Origin: Bacteroidales bacterium
GTDB taxonomy: Bacteria > Bacteroidota > Bacteroidia > Bacteroidales > FEN-979
Length of the DNA stretch: 64,000 nucleotides
NCBI GenBank assembly: GCA_028706295.1
Contig: JAQWBQ010000010.1
Location: forward strand, 19,077 to 83,076
Direction: 5' to 3'
A program made the position numbers and the translations under genes. Positions 36,266 through 47,200 of the stretch are shown here, piece after piece. Within the stretch, counting starts at the first letter, position 1, and the number at the start of each line of letters is the position of its first letter. The notes below the pieces were generated by a model. It ran no database searches and was not told the origin of the DNA. It saw only the letters and a program-made list of their open reading frames with translations.

Positions 36266-36708
36266 GATTCAGGATTTGGTGGCAATTCATTCAGTAATAA
36301 CCAATACATACCCAGTTGCTGGACGGCCTGGGTGAATTTGTTAAAATCGACCGGTTTGCGGATATAGCTGTTTGCTCCGTTGAGGTAACAGTTGATGAGG
36401 TCCTGCTCCTCCAGGGAGGAGGTCAGTATGATGACCGGGGTGAGCTGTGTCGGCTGAAAATTCCGGATCTCCTTCAGCACCTCCAGCCCGTCGACTTTAG
36501 GCAATTTCAAATCCAGGAGGATGATGGCAGGGAGTCTGTGTTGGTCATTTTGACCAAATTCTCCTAAGCCTTTAATGTAATCAATGGCCTTTGCCCCGTC
36601 GTTCACCACGGTCATAGGGTTGGTCAGATTTGCCTTCTCGAATGCGCGCCGGGTCAATTCCACATCATCGGGATTGTCCTCCACCAGCAGGATTATCTTT
36701 CGATCCAT
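36262..36708 (-). CDS. Single-domain response regulator (CheY/Rcp1-like)
   Basis: A 148-residue REC-only protein: acidic pocket E10-D11 (LLVEDNPDD), phosphoacceptor D66 (ILLDLKLPKVDG), Thr/Ser switch (ILTSS) and conserved Lys (YIRKPVD). The insert between beta3 and the acceptor (GEFGQNDQHRLP) is typical of Rcp1-type regulators partnered with phytochrome or PAS kinases. It lies 39 bp after the membrane PAS kinase and overlaps the hybrid kinase start by 4 bp, so it likely shuttles phosphate between them. Confidence 0.95.
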   Translation of the reverse strand: MDRKIILLVEDNPDDVELTRRAFEKANLTNPMTVVNDGAKAIDYIKGLGEFGQNDQHRLPAIILLDLKLPKVDGLEVLKEIRNFQPTQLTPVIILTSSLEEQDLINCYLNGANSYIRKPVDFNKFTQAVQQLGMYWLLLNELPPNPES

Positions 36709-36747
36709 TTTTACTTTTATTTGTTATGACATGTCCTTTCTGAATTT

Positions 36748-39261
36748 TCAGGGCAATCTGAAATAAAAAGTTGCTCCCTTCCCGGGTTCAGCTTCGGCGG
36801 AGATCGATCCCCCGTGTCGCTGGATAATCCGGTTTACAATGGTCAGGCCGATTCCGGTGCCTGCAAATTCCTGGGGTGTATGGAGCCGCTGGAACACCCC
36901 GAACAGCTTTCCGGCATACCGCATGTCGAAACCGGCCCCGTTATCCCGGATCATGATTTCGCGAACCCCGCTACGGATAACCGAATCGACGATGATGGCA
37001 GGGTCGGCGACTCCCGTGCTGAATTTAAATGCATTCTGGAGCAGGTTGTAAAGGGCAATCTTCATCAATCCGGGATCAGCAGTCACCAGGATCCCTTCGC
37101 CAATCGTTACAGTATGTTTTGAATATTCGGCGGTCTCTGCCAACTCGGCGCAAATTTGCTTTGCCATCTGGGAGATGTTGACCTCCTGGAGCGACATTGA
37201 CTGTCGTGTGATCCGCGACAACCGCAGGAGGTCATCAATCAACTGTGCCATGCGTTGACTGGCATTCCGGATCCGGCGGAGGTAATCCCTCCCTTTCTCA
37301 TCGATTTTTTCAGCCTGATCCTCGAGCAATGCCAGGCTGAAACCGTCGATGCTTCTCAACGGAGCCCGGAGGTCGTGAGAAACGGAATAGCTGAAACTTT
37401 CCAGGTCTTTATTTGCGATTTCGAGTTGTTCGGTGCGAACCTGAACGCGTTCTTCCAACTCCTGGTTCAGCCGTTCCAGTTCCCGTTCCTTGGCGCGAAG
37501 CACCGTTACATCCTCCCCCGAGCTGATGGTTCCGATCACCTTCCCATTCTCGTCTCTGATCAAAGCGTTGTGCCAATGCAGAATCAGTTGTTCACCGGTA
37601 GCGGTAAGCGCGGAATTTTCGAAGAACTCCGGCCCTTCGATGTTCCCGCTCATAAGCTGCGTGAAAACCTCCCGGACAGTTGTTCTGACATCGGCAGGAA
37701 TGAAATGATCGAACCAACTTTTACCGATAATTTCATCCTGCGGGTAACCGAAAAGTTCCGATCCTTTTTTATTGATCAATTCGATATTGCCTTCATGGTC
37801 TAAAACGATGATTACCGACCCCGCGATGTTCAGGTAATTCTGGGCGCGGTTGCGCTCCTGAATCAGCATCTGCTGGTATTTCGCCCGTTCCGAAAAATCA
37901 CGGACAATCCCGTTATAATATTTTTTTCCCTGGAAATAAATAACCCGTGAACTGACCTCGACCGGAAATCTGGTTCCGTCTTTTTTCACATGGATGGAAT
38001 CGTAAAGGAATCCTTCTTCGGGAGGTTCAGTAGTCAGGCGTTGCCGGTAAGGGGGTTGTGCTTCCGGGGCAATTATTTTGGAAGCATTGAAACCAACCAG
38101 TTCTTCGCGTGAATAGCCATAAACGCCCATTGCTCTTTCATTACAATCGGTAATGGTACCTTTTTCATCGAGCAGCAGGATGACATCATTGGCACGTTGC
38201 ATCACCATTTCATAATGCTGGGTAAGAATCAGGCGTTGGGATTCGAGTTTGTAAAGGTTCCTGAAATGGTCTTTTTTCCGTTGCAGAAATATCAAATACA
38301 ACACCAGAAGTCCCAGTAAAATCATGACCAAAACGCCCGGCAGCGTCCTGCCCCACCAATAAGAAAGGGGTTCCAGCGCTTCATCCTGGTCTGTTTTACT
38401 GACCATATACCAGGGGGTACCCGATACGTGCCGGGTATAAAAAAACACCCTGACACCCCGGTAATCGATTCCCTCACTGAATCCCGTGTATCCTTTGGCA
38501 GCCATTGCAGCCGGAAGGAGCTCATTGTGAAGCGGTAGTTTCAATCGCAGGGTACTCCCTGGTCTGTGTTTCAATTCACTCAGGTAACCCACACTGTCAT
38601 CTTTTACTTCCACCAATAAAGTTTCGGAAGTGCGGCTACTAACCGGCCAGGACTGGATCAGGGGGTAGATGAACCTTGAAGGGTCAACCCGGAGAAGCAA
38701 CATTGCCCGGAGGGTCGTCGAATCGTTCATTCCAATGTAAACAGGGGAATAAAAATCGATGTGGATCTTATTATGGTATTTGCAATAGTAAAAGCTGCTG
38801 AACTTTGCGTTCCTGAATTTAATTGAATTAAGGAGGATCATTTGTGCGTCGGAACTTAAAGAGTCACCGAGTGGAGTCAAACTGATATAAATTTTCCCGG
38901 TCGAGTCGACAATCAGGATATCCTCATACCCGTAATTATCCTTCATTGGCATTATATGGTCGAGAATGTAGCGACGAAGATCTTCACGCTCCGGATGGTC
39001 AATAAACCGGTTTACATACTCATGCATATTGCCGGCCCGGTTCACATAGTTGGCATCGCTTCTACGCTCCCTGATCCAATTGCTGATCTCTTCAGCCTTG
39101 TACTTTGAGATGCTTTCCAGTCGTTCCGACGTCAGCCGGACCAGGGTTGCGCGTTGAATTTTTAGATTTATGAATCCCAGGAGGATGATCATCAGGGAAA
39201 AAAAAACAAAAGCAGCAATATATTTCCACCCGGGAAAATATTCTGGAATTTTGAATTTCAT
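36748..39261 (-). CDS. Membrane PAS sensor histidine kinase with extracytoplasmic Cache-like domain
   Basis: An 837-residue kinase. TM1 at about 12-33. The extracytoplasmic domain at about 40-300 has dCache features (ILIVDSTGKIYISL, FFYTRHVSGTPWYMVSKTDQDEAL). TM2 is at about 306-326. Two PAS domains follow (about 353-465 and 475-590; GYSREELVGFNASKI, GYPQDEIIGKSWFDH), a coiled coil, HisKA with H629 (SVSHDLRAPLRSIDGF), and HATPase with DNGAGFDM and GTGIGLTIV. The HisKA/HATPase subtype is the phytochrome-like one usually paired with Rcp1-type regulators, matching the next gene. It is the first gene of a three-gene phosphorelay operon, with a promoter candidate just upstream. Ligand unknown, probably a small organic molecule. 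Confidence 0.95.
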   Translation of the reverse strand: MKFKIPEYFPGWKYIAAFVFFSLMIILLGFINLKIQRATLVRLTSERLESISKYKAEEISNWIRERRSDANYVNRAGNMHEYVNRFIDHPEREDLRRYILDHIMPMKDNYGYEDILIVDSTGKIYISLTPLGDSLSSDAQMILLNSIKFRNAKFSSFYYCKYHNKIHIDFYSPVYIGMNDSTTLRAMLLLRVDPSRFIYPLIQSWPVSSRTSETLLVEVKDDSVGYLSELKHRPGSTLRLKLPLHNELLPAAMAAKGYTGFSEGIDYRGVRVFFYTRHVSGTPWYMVSKTDQDEALEPLSYWWGRTLPGVLVMILLGLLVLYLIFLQRKKDHFRNLYKLESQRLILTQHYEMVMQRANDVILLLDEKGTITDCNERAMGVYGYSREELVGFNASKIIAPEAQPPYRQRLTTEPPEEGFLYDSIHVKKDGTRFPVEVSSRVIYFQGKKYYNGIVRDFSERAKYQQMLIQERNRAQNYLNIAGSVIIVLDHEGNIELINKKGSELFGYPQDEIIGKSWFDHFIPADVRTTVREVFTQLMSGNIEGPEFFENSALTATGEQLILHWHNALIRDENGKVIGTISSGEDVTVLRAKERELERLNQELEERVQVRTEQLEIANKDLESFSYSVSHDLRAPLRSIDGFSLALLEDQAEKIDEKGRDYLRRIRNASQRMAQLIDDLLRLSRITRQSMSLQEVNISQMAKQICAELAETAEYSKHTVTIGEGILVTADPGLMKIALYNLLQNAFKFSTGVADPAIIVDSVIRSGVREIMIRDNGAGFDMRYAGKLFGVFQRLHTPQEFAGTGIGLTIVNRIIQRHGGSISAEAEPGKGATFYFRLP

Positions 39262-39282
39262 AGATCAAACGGGTCGATGCAG

Positions 39283-39314
39283 TAAATATACAACAAGACA
39301 GGAAGAAAATCAAA
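39283..39314 (-). promoter_or_regulatory. Promoter of kinase operon 36262-39261 region
   Basis: On the minus strand TTTG (39311-39314), a 20-bp spacer, then TATATTTA (39283-39290), one mismatch from TAnnTTTG. The -7 box lies 21 bp before the ATG at 39261. It fits the Bacteroidota -33/-7 spacing. Confidence 0.5.
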
Positions 39315-39403
39315 TCTGTGAAAAAGGTTTAATTAAAAAATATTCAATCGTGCCGGAACAGGTTTGAAAAGAAGAAATCCTGACCGGGAATCCGGGTGAA
39401 GGG

Positions 39404-42400
39404 TCACTGTCCGTTTACCAGCAGGGGTTTCACAAACCAATCCTGACCGGTCCGGATCCTGACGAAATAGCATCCCGGAGAAGCTCCTGTGATATCGATC
39501 AAAAGGTCGGTTTCCGGAGTGGATGGTTTATAACTCTTTTTGAAGACCGAAATTCCCCTGACATCGCAGACCTCTATTTCACAGTCGGCATCCGGCCGGC
39601 CGGACAGCGACACGGTGAAGATTCCACTTGTCGGAACCGGGTAGATCCGGATCCTTTGATCGGTTGGTTCATCCATTCCGGGCAAGGTTATGTAAATGTT
39701 GTTGGAGGTATCGGAGCTGCAACCATTCAGGTTGACCACATCCCAATACCAGCCGATGGCGGTGACGGTATAATTCTGCCCGGTGGCTCCCGGGATCAGT
39801 GATCCGTTGAAAAACCACTGATTTCCGTCGGTTGCATTGCTTGAAAGCACCGGTCCTGCCAAGGTGATAACCGGAGCAGGAGGAACCGGGTTCAGTGATA
39901 CGGGAAGGGTCGACACGGAGCCGTTGCCGCAGCTGTTGCTTCCATAGACTGTAATATTTCCCGAAACGGCAACCGGACCGAAGTCGACGGTTATGGCATT
40001 GGTATTGGCTCCGTTCACGATGAAGGCCCCGGATGGAACGGTCCAGTGGTAGTCGATCACCGCGGTGATGGGAGCAATCGAATAGACGATCCCCGAAGCG
40101 TTTTCGCAAACCTGGTCCGGTCCTTCGATGGTACCGGGGTCGGAAGGCAACGGGGTGACGGTAACCTGGAAAGGCGGGGATGCCGGACCCGATCCGCAAA
40201 GGTTGTTCCCCTGCACGGTGATGGGTCCTGAAGAGGCATTTGCGGCAAAGCTTACGGTAATGGCGTTGGTATTATAGCCGGCGGTAACGGAGGCTCCCAA
40301 AGGCAGGGTCCAGATGTAGGAAACAGCATTGGTGACGGGCGCTACCGAATAACTCACGCCGGTGGCTCCGCCGCATACCGCGGCAGTTCCGGTGATGCTT
40401 CCGGCTGTTGACGGGAGGGGGTCGACCGTGACGCTGAAGGTCGACGGGGTTGTTGCCGCGCATCCCGCGGTGCTGGTATAGTTTACCGACACCCACTGCG
40501 GGCCGGATGCATTCCACGAAACCTGGATCTGGTTAGTACCTAGGCCTATCACGATAGAGCCTCCCGACGACACGCTCCAGGTATAGGCAGTCATGCCCGA
40601 TTCGGTCGTGTAAGTGGTATTTGCACCGCCCTGGCAGGCTGTGGCTGATCCTGTAATCGAAGGAACCGGTGGCGGGCTCACGGTAACCGGCAGATTGGAC
40701 GGGGTTCCGCTGGAACAGAAATTCGTTCCGTATACCGAAACGTTGCCGCTGGTTGAACCGAAGTTGACCACGATGCTGGTGGTATTCTGACCGCTTGTGA
40801 TGGTTGCCCCGGCAGGAACCGACCAGGTATAACCGGTAGCATTGGTGATCGGGGCAATGGAATAGGTTTTACCGGTGGCATTGACACATACGCTTGCCGG
40901 GCCCGTGATCGCTCCGGCTGCCGCGATAGTCGGACAACCGGGCGTAAAGGTCTGATCGGCCCCGTAAAAGGTCCCAGCCGTACTGACACCAACACAACGG
41001 TAGTGATAGGTAACATTGGAGGTAAGTCCGGATAGGTTGGCAGAGACGGCAACAGGCGCGTATCCGGTAACTGTGGGAGGAGTTGCCGCCAGGGAGTTTC
41101 CGTAACTCGTGTTCAGCCCCCAGTCGAAGGTTACCGTGGTCGGATAGAGGTTGGCAGTAACCGATCCGTTAAGGGTAGCGCTGGTCAGCAATATATTGGA
41201 GGCGGCATTGGTCACCACGACCGGATTCACAATGATTTGTCCGCTGATGGTGATTAAAAGCGAATCCTTCACAGTCACATCCTGCACAGCCACTGCTTTG
41301 GCATACACGGTTCCGTTGCCGGTTGCGGTGACCAGTCCGGCAGTACTGATCGCAGCGTTCCCCGTTACCGGGACGATGCTCCAGGTGACATTTTGGTTGG
41401 CGGTCAGCGGAAACACGGTCGCAACCATCTGCAGGGTGCCTCCGCTCGTGGTGATGGTTGGAGGGACACTACCCTGGGTAGCAACGACCAGGCCGACCAG
41501 GCCCCCGACCGAAATGCCCTGGGCATAACCCATGTATGAGCCGGTGCGGTTTTCGGTCCAGATTCCTGCGCAACGGTTGGGGCCGTCGGGGGTGAAACCG
41601 TACCGCATCTTTGGAGTTCCTGTCGATGCCGTGGTAGAACTGATCTCTACCTGATTTCCCGCCCAGGCAAAATTACCGTTGGCATCGAGTCGGGTCACAT
41701 AGATCTTATCATTCACATCCGCAAACATAAACATGGGATTGTCGTTCACCAGGGCCAGATTACCCTCAGGCCGATTGCTGTTTGGACCGATGGCATAGAC
41801 TACCTTGGCATTATCGGTAAACTGCCGGGCGCCGGTCGTTTTCAGAAATTTCTGCACATAGATTCCGTACTGATTCTGGTTGTAGTCGCTGAAGTTACAT
41901 ACAGACCAGACATAGTTTGATGCTCCGGAGAGGTTGATCATGGTATACATCTGGTAATCGTCGTAGGTATTCACATTGGTGTTGAAGGCTGAGCCGTTCA
42001 TTCCCCAGGGGATGGTTCCGCCCGGGTCGATCCGCTGGAGAAAGGAGTTGAACCTGAAGCCGTTGGAGCTGTAATATCCGAAGTAGGTCACATCGCCATC
42101 GGCAACGATCGAATAGTACCGGGCGGCGCTGGTAGTCTGGTTGCAGATCTGAAGCGGGGCATAGACGGCGGTTCCGTTCGGATTGAACATTTGCGCATAG
42201 AGTGTGGTCGACACGCCGTAACCCATCTTCTGATACACCATGGTAAATTTACCTGCCAGATTACCGATCAACTGACCGCGGGTTGTGGTGGAGGTTCCTA
42301 CGGTGACCACAACGGGGGCGGTCCATGCCAGTGATCCGCTGTTGGTTATCTTTTGGATATTCAGGGTGTTTCCGTTATCGGAATTCCAGGTCACAACAAT

Positions 42401-42880
42401 CTCGCCTGTTGAAAGCAAGGCGGGATAGGGAACCATACCGCCGCCGAGGATGATGCCTCCCGCGCCCCAGAGTTGCGCTCCGGTTTGGGAGATTTTATGA
42501 ACCACGGCGCTCATGATTCCGGTTCCTTCATGTTGAAATCCGATGACCAGGTTGTTGGAGGCGTCGACACAGACATTAAAAACAAAAGTCGCAGATCCCG
42601 ATGCCAGGTTACTCACCAGTACGCCATCGGCTCCAAGGAGTTTATAGCCGTCGGCATCAATGAGCTGGGCCCGCATGTCGTAATTGCCGGAATTCTCGTG
42701 ATAATAGGCGATCCATGTCTTTCCGTCGGATGTGGGAACCGACTGCAAATCGGCGGTTGGCAATCCCGAAATCAGCATGTTCACACTGGTATTGGTATTC
42801 CACTGAGCTGACGCCAGGCCTGAGCAGAGCAACATCAGGAGTCCTGCAAAACTCCTTAAAAATGTCAATTTTGTTTTCAT
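39404..42880 (-). CDS. Secreted T9SS protein with Big_2, FN3-like and PKD-like domains
   Basis: A 1158-residue protein. The start at 42880 is chosen for the signal peptide MKTKLTFLRSFAGLLMLLCSGLASAQ; the frame continues 28 codons upstream. Residues about 27-470 form a beta-propeller-like region (WIAYYHENSGNYDMRAQLI, TMVYQKMGYG). A bacterial Ig-like Big_2 domain follows (NQNVTWSIVPVTGNAAIS), then an FN3-like domain (SATLNGSVTANLYPTTVTFDWG ...), then four PKD-like domains related to but distinct from those of the giant genes (SIAPITNATGYTWSVPAGA). A type A sorting domain at about 1075-1158 (IYPVPTSGIFTVSLSG ... GCYFVRIRTG) ends it. Surface or secreted; substrate unknown. It begins 64 bp after the GAPDH-like gene and could be read through from that operon. 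Confidence 0.9.
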   Translation of the reverse strand: MKTKLTFLRSFAGLLMLLCSGLASAQWNTNTSVNMLISGLPTADLQSVPTSDGKTWIAYYHENSGNYDMRAQLIDADGYKLLGADGVLVSNLASGSATFVFNVCVDASNNLVIGFQHEGTGIMSAVVHKISQTGAQLWGAGGIILGGGMVPYPALLSTGEIVVTWNSDNGNTLNIQKITNSGSLAWTAPVVVTVGTSTTTRGQLIGNLAGKFTMVYQKMGYGVSTTLYAQMFNPNGTAVYAPLQICNQTTSAARYYSIVADGDVTYFGYYSSNGFRFNSFLQRIDPGGTIPWGMNGSAFNTNVNTYDDYQMYTMINLSGASNYVWSVCNFSDYNQNQYGIYVQKFLKTTGARQFTDNAKVVYAIGPNSNRPEGNLALVNDNPMFMFADVNDKIYVTRLDANGNFAWAGNQVEISSTTASTGTPKMRYGFTPDGPNRCAGIWTENRTGSYMGYAQGISVGGLVGLVVATQGSVPPTITTSGGTLQMVATVFPLTANQNVTWSIVPVTGNAAISTAGLVTATGNGTVYAKAVAVQDVTVKDSLLITISGQIIVNPVVVTNAASNILLTSATLNGSVTANLYPTTVTFDWGLNTSYGNSLAATPPTVTGYAPVAVSANLSGLTSNVTYHYRCVGVSTAGTFYGADQTFTPGCPTIAAAGAITGPASVCVNATGKTYSIAPITNATGYTWSVPAGATITSGQNTTSIVVNFGSTSGNVSVYGTNFCSSGTPSNLPVTVSPPPVPSITGSATACQGGANTTYTTESGMTAYTWSVSSGGSIVIGLGTNQIQVSWNASGPQWVSVNYTSTAGCAATTPSTFSVTVDPLPSTAGSITGTAAVCGGATGVSYSVAPVTNAVSYIWTLPLGASVTAGYNTNAITVSFAANASSGPITVQGNNLCGSGPASPPFQVTVTPLPSDPGTIEGPDQVCENASGIVYSIAPITAVIDYHWTVPSGAFIVNGANTNAITVDFGPVAVSGNITVYGSNSCGNGSVSTLPVSLNPVPPAPVITLAGPVLSSNATDGNQWFFNGSLIPGATGQNYTVTAIGWYWDVVNLNGCSSDTSNNIYITLPGMDEPTDQRIRIYPVPTSGIFTVSLSGRPDADCEIEVCDVRGISVFKKSYKPSTPETDLLIDITGASPGCYFVRIRTGQDWFVKPLLVNGQ

Positions 42881-42944
42881 TGTTTTGGGTTTTGGGATTA
42901 CAAAATATTTACCGGCCCGGTCACGTGTCAGCAAATCCCCCGGG

Positions 42945-44198
42945 TCAACGGGTCGTAGTTTCAATGTGTTCAGTCAGCTTTCCCAGGCACCGTACATAGC
43001 TTCCGAATTCGTTGTCGTACCATCCGAAGATCTTGGCATGGGTTACCGGAAGGTTCACGTCGCGGTCTTCTTTAATTCCCAGGGAGTGAAGCAATGCGGC
43101 AGGCAACGGAAGAAATCCGGTCCGGGTATGGGTTTCGTGTCCTTCGATGACCACGGCGGCGGGAAATCCCATCAGGTCGGACGATACATTCTGTTTTTCG
43201 CTGAAGTGAAGCAATCCCTGTTGGGATCCCCGGGTAGCCCGGCGATAGAGGTCGTTGATGTATGCGCCGCTGATTATCGGTTCACCGCGCTCATCCACCC
43301 GCGAATCGAAGGTAATATTGAGGGAAATCAGGGAAACGGTATTGGTCGGGATGCGCACCGAATCGGCCATGAATCCGATGTTTGCTATTTGCGGCAGCAC
43401 CATTTCCAGCGCTTTTCCCGCTCCTGTGGAAGATAAAATGATGTTGTTGAATACCGACCTGTTTTTCCTCAGATCGGAAGTTCCCGTTGAGGGAACCGCA
43501 TCAAGCACACTCTGGGTGTTGGTTGCAGCATGAACCGTCGACATGGATGCGGTGAGGATTCGCTTGGTTTCCACGTCTTCGAGCAGGGGTTTCATCATAT
43601 GGGCCAGCCCTGTGGTGGTACAGCTTGCCGCTGAAACCACATGGTGCAGGTGCGGCCGGAAGTCGAGGTGGTTAATGCCATAAATCAGGGTTGGATATTC
43701 GCCGGAATCCTTGTAGGATTTATCTTTAATCTTAAACGGGGCGCTGGCGATCACATTTCGCGCGCCGGCTTCGAGGTGGCCCCGGAGGCTTCCTTTTGGA
43801 TCATCGGCCGGTATGGTCGGATCCAGAAATTTTCCCGTGCAATCGACTACCGTTTGAACGCCTTCGCGGGCCCATCCGATATTGCGGGGCAACCGTTCTT
43901 TCCTTAAAATTTTTACCGGGAATCCATCCACATCCAGCATACCATCAGAGGCATCAATCACTGTAATCGGGCATTTCTTTCCGGAAAATCCGTGAAGGAA
44001 ATGATCGAGTGTGCCATAGGTTGAGTCTGTACTGATGGTATGAATCACATCATCGAGGCTTTTACCGACTTCCCGGCCTACGTTGATCACGATACCTTCG
44101 AAGCAGCGCGACTGCAGATGGTACCATAATGTCAGTTTTCCGATGCGACCCAAACCGTTGATGCCCAACAGTTTTTTCTCTTTAAGTGAAATTTCCAT
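42945..44198 (-). CDS. Divergent long GAPDH-like dehydrogenase
   Basis: A 417-residue member of the glyceraldehyde-3-phosphate dehydrogenase family, longer than the canonical ~335. The Rossmann start is GINGLGRIGKLTLW. The catalytic Cys is C193 in SAASCTTTGLAH (classical enzymes have SNASCTTNC), the catalytic His is H223 (MSTVHAATNTQSVLD), and GWYDNEFGSYVRCL is the C-terminal NAD-site motif. The second family position, usually a DGR-type loop, and several insertions differ (for example 50-80 and 125-170). It probably oxidises a phosphorylated aldehyde; whether glyceraldehyde 3-phosphate is the true substrate cannot be told. It is third in the operon gap - PPDK-like - this gene, 23 bp after the PPDK-like gene. 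Confidence 0.9.
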   Translation of the reverse strand: MEISLKEKKLLGINGLGRIGKLTLWYHLQSRCFEGIVINVGREVGKSLDDVIHTISTDSTYGTLDHFLHGFSGKKCPITVIDASDGMLDVDGFPVKILRKERLPRNIGWAREGVQTVVDCTGKFLDPTIPADDPKGSLRGHLEAGARNVIASAPFKIKDKSYKDSGEYPTLIYGINHLDFRPHLHHVVSAASCTTTGLAHMMKPLLEDVETKRILTASMSTVHAATNTQSVLDAVPSTGTSDLRKNRSVFNNIILSSTGAGKALEMVLPQIANIGFMADSVRIPTNTVSLISLNITFDSRVDERGEPIISGAYINDLYRRATRGSQQGLLHFSEKQNVSSDLMGFPAAVVIEGHETHTRTGFLPLPAALLHSLGIKEDRDVNLPVTHAKIFGWYDNEFGSYVRCLGKLTEHIETTTR

Positions 44199-44221
44199 GA
44201 TATCGATAGTTTTGGTTAGGT

Positions 44222-47200
44222 TCAGAATTCCTGTTTCCGGATCGGATAATTACCCTGGTAAATGATGCCAAGCGGCCCGTCCAGCGCGATTTTGTCGAAT
44301 GCCCTGAACACGGTATCGTTGATGCGGCATGTCTTTTCTTTTTCGTTCACCCTGAGTTCCGTGCAATTGACCACGCAAACTTTACCCAGGCTTGAGGCGG
44401 TAACCGCGGCATGAGAGGTGGCCCCGCCTTTGCCGGTCAGCAGTCCGTCGCATTCAAAGATCATCTCAATATCGTCGGGAACCGTGTCGGGACGGGCAAG
44501 GATGCATTGACCGTCTTCAAATTTAGCTTTTATTGCCCGGATATCTTCCAGGTCGAAAGCAAGAAATCCATTCACGACCCGGTTGCCGATCCCGATACCG
44601 GTGCCAACCTGTTTCATTTTTTGAGGAGGAACGGCGAACACCACCTTCTGTTCGGGCTTGGTCACCGACTGGTCTCTCACCTGTAAAATGTAAAGGTCTT
44701 CGGGTTTCGCGGTTTCGAATGTGAATTCGATCTCCTGATGGCCGAAATCGTGTTTTTCGAGCAGTTCGTGGGCAAAGTTATTCAGTTTCTCAAAGATCTT
44801 CGGAAAGGCGCTTTCAAGGGAGAAGGGGCTTTTCTGGTAGTATTTATTCCGCTGGGCTTCACTTACGGGAAGGGTATTAACCAGTCCTGCAACAATATCT
44901 TCACCCTGGCTCAGAAATGAAAAATCGCCGTTCAGATGGATCCCGGGTGAATTTTGCATCACATCGCAGGTAAATACCACGCCCGATCCCGATTCGCGGT
45001 GAATATTTCCGAAAACCATCTGCTGCACGATCACGGCAGTCCCCCACTCGTGGGCGATCTGAAGGTGGTTGCGGTACACCTTTGCCCGCGTGTTGTCCCA
45101 TGAATTGAATACCGCAATGATCGCCTGCCTTGCCTGTAACCAGGGATCCTGCTCGAAGGGAACGTTTCTTTCCTTCAACACATCCTTGTATGCGTAAGTG
45201 ATCTCGCGCATGATGGGCGGCGGAAAGTCGATCTTGCGGCTGATGTCGTACTTTTGCTTGTAATCGATCATAATCTGATCAAATACATCCCGGTCAATTC
45301 CGAACGACATACCCCAGGTCTGAAGCAATCGCCGGTAACAATCCCACGAGGTCCAGCCAAAGTTATGCTGTTGGCTGAGAACCTCCGTGATCTCATCATT
45401 AAGCCCTACATTCAGAAAGGTATTCATGGCTCCGGGCATCGAGATGGCTGATCCCGACCGTACCGACAACAAGAGCGGGTTCAGCGGGTTGGCGTATTCC
45501 CGGTGCGACAGGATCTCAATTTCCCGTATATACCTGTCGATCATGCTATCGACTTCGGCATGCAGCGAGGGATGTTTGGTGATGGAATCCTTCCGGCGAA
45601 AGACCTCGGTAGTAATGATAAATCCGGGAGGTACGGAATAGCCCTGAAGATAGAGTTTCTTCAGGAAAAAGCCCTTTGATCCCAGGAAAATCTGGCTGTC
45701 GATTCGCGGATCGGCTATGTTGAAGGGGCTGATTACCACATCGGGATCGTACGACATGATGCTGCGTATATCCTCCGGCGTAAAATGATCAGCCATGTTA
45801 CGCAGGCTGTTGAGCACTTTGCCGATGAAGTTGTCGAGCGATTGAATGAGGAAGGCAGATGAGAGCAGATCGCGGAAGAATGCTTCCGATTTTTTATGGA
45901 TGAATTTGCTTACCGATTTCTGGTCCAGATTTGTTTCATCGGGAAAGATTTGCGGGATGATCACCTTCAGAAGTTCATCGTACGAACTCATGAAGTAATG
46001 GCTGATGATCTCTTTCACGCTTTCGCCCATGAACTGGAAGATGTTAAGATACTGACCGATTGTGAAACTGCCCGAGGTCAGGCTGTACTGCAGCATCTGA
46101 AGGTTGGAATTGAAGCCCTGATCGGGAATCCCGTCGAGTTCCAGTCCCTGGCGCAATAATTCGAGGGTCGAATAGATGCTTTTGAGGGTTTTCGCGGTTA
46201 TATAATCAGTGTTGAGTTTGGCAATGATGCGTTCCATCAGTACGGTGGCGATGCCTTCGAGGCGAAAGGTCACCCCGAGTGCTTCGAATTTTTTTTCGTG
46301 GTATTCGCCGTACATCGATGGAATCCCGAATGCGATATGCCGCTTGTGGTAGATGTTTTCCCATCCCTGACTGGGCACCGGGTCGAAGATGATCTGGTTG
46401 AGCCGGTCCATGAAGCGGAAAATCAGGCGGAGCGCCTGCTCATCGTCCGACTGATCGAGGTATCGGGTCAGATCATCCACTTCGGCAGGGCTGAAAAAAT
46501 TGTACCGGTTGAGGATCGCCGCTATGTTGATGGTCTCGAAGGAGTACTTTTCTTTCAGCAGCTTGTAAAGCCTGATCAGGAGGCGGACCCTCCGGATGTC
46601 CTGGTCTTTTGCGCTGCCCAGTTCGTTGAGCATCGTCTCAACCGCTTCGGATTCAAGTTCTGAAAGTTGTTTTACCGAGAGGTTGCCTTTTTCACACAGG
46701 GCGCTTACAACCTCATGAACTCCCTGCACCCACTCGCCTGACAGATCGATACTCTCGATCACATCGGCCGGCACCAATGGTTTCAAAAGATCGAGGTTCG
46801 GATCTTTCCAGAAGTTAAGGATCTCCAGGCATATCAGAATGTGCGAATTATTGCCTTCGGTATGGATCTGCTTTCGCAGGAAATGGATCAGCTTGTCGGC
46901 CCGCTGGGATATTTCATCCAGCGTGGTGGTCACCTCGCGGAGTTCACCTTCGGCTCCGATCTCGTTAAAATAAACCGGAAAGATCCGTGTGAGTTGTTTG
47001 ATCCTTTTAAAGATAGGCGCGATGTCGGAGTTGAGCAACCGGGTCACATCACGCTGGAACAGATCGGTATCGAAGATAAAGATTCCGCCCATCCTCAGGT
47101 TGATGATAAGCGCCGACAGCAGTCTTTTCATGACCTCGGGGGAGTACTCGATCAGTTCGAGCCATACACGGATATTCTTGATGTGGTTGCGGTCGACATG

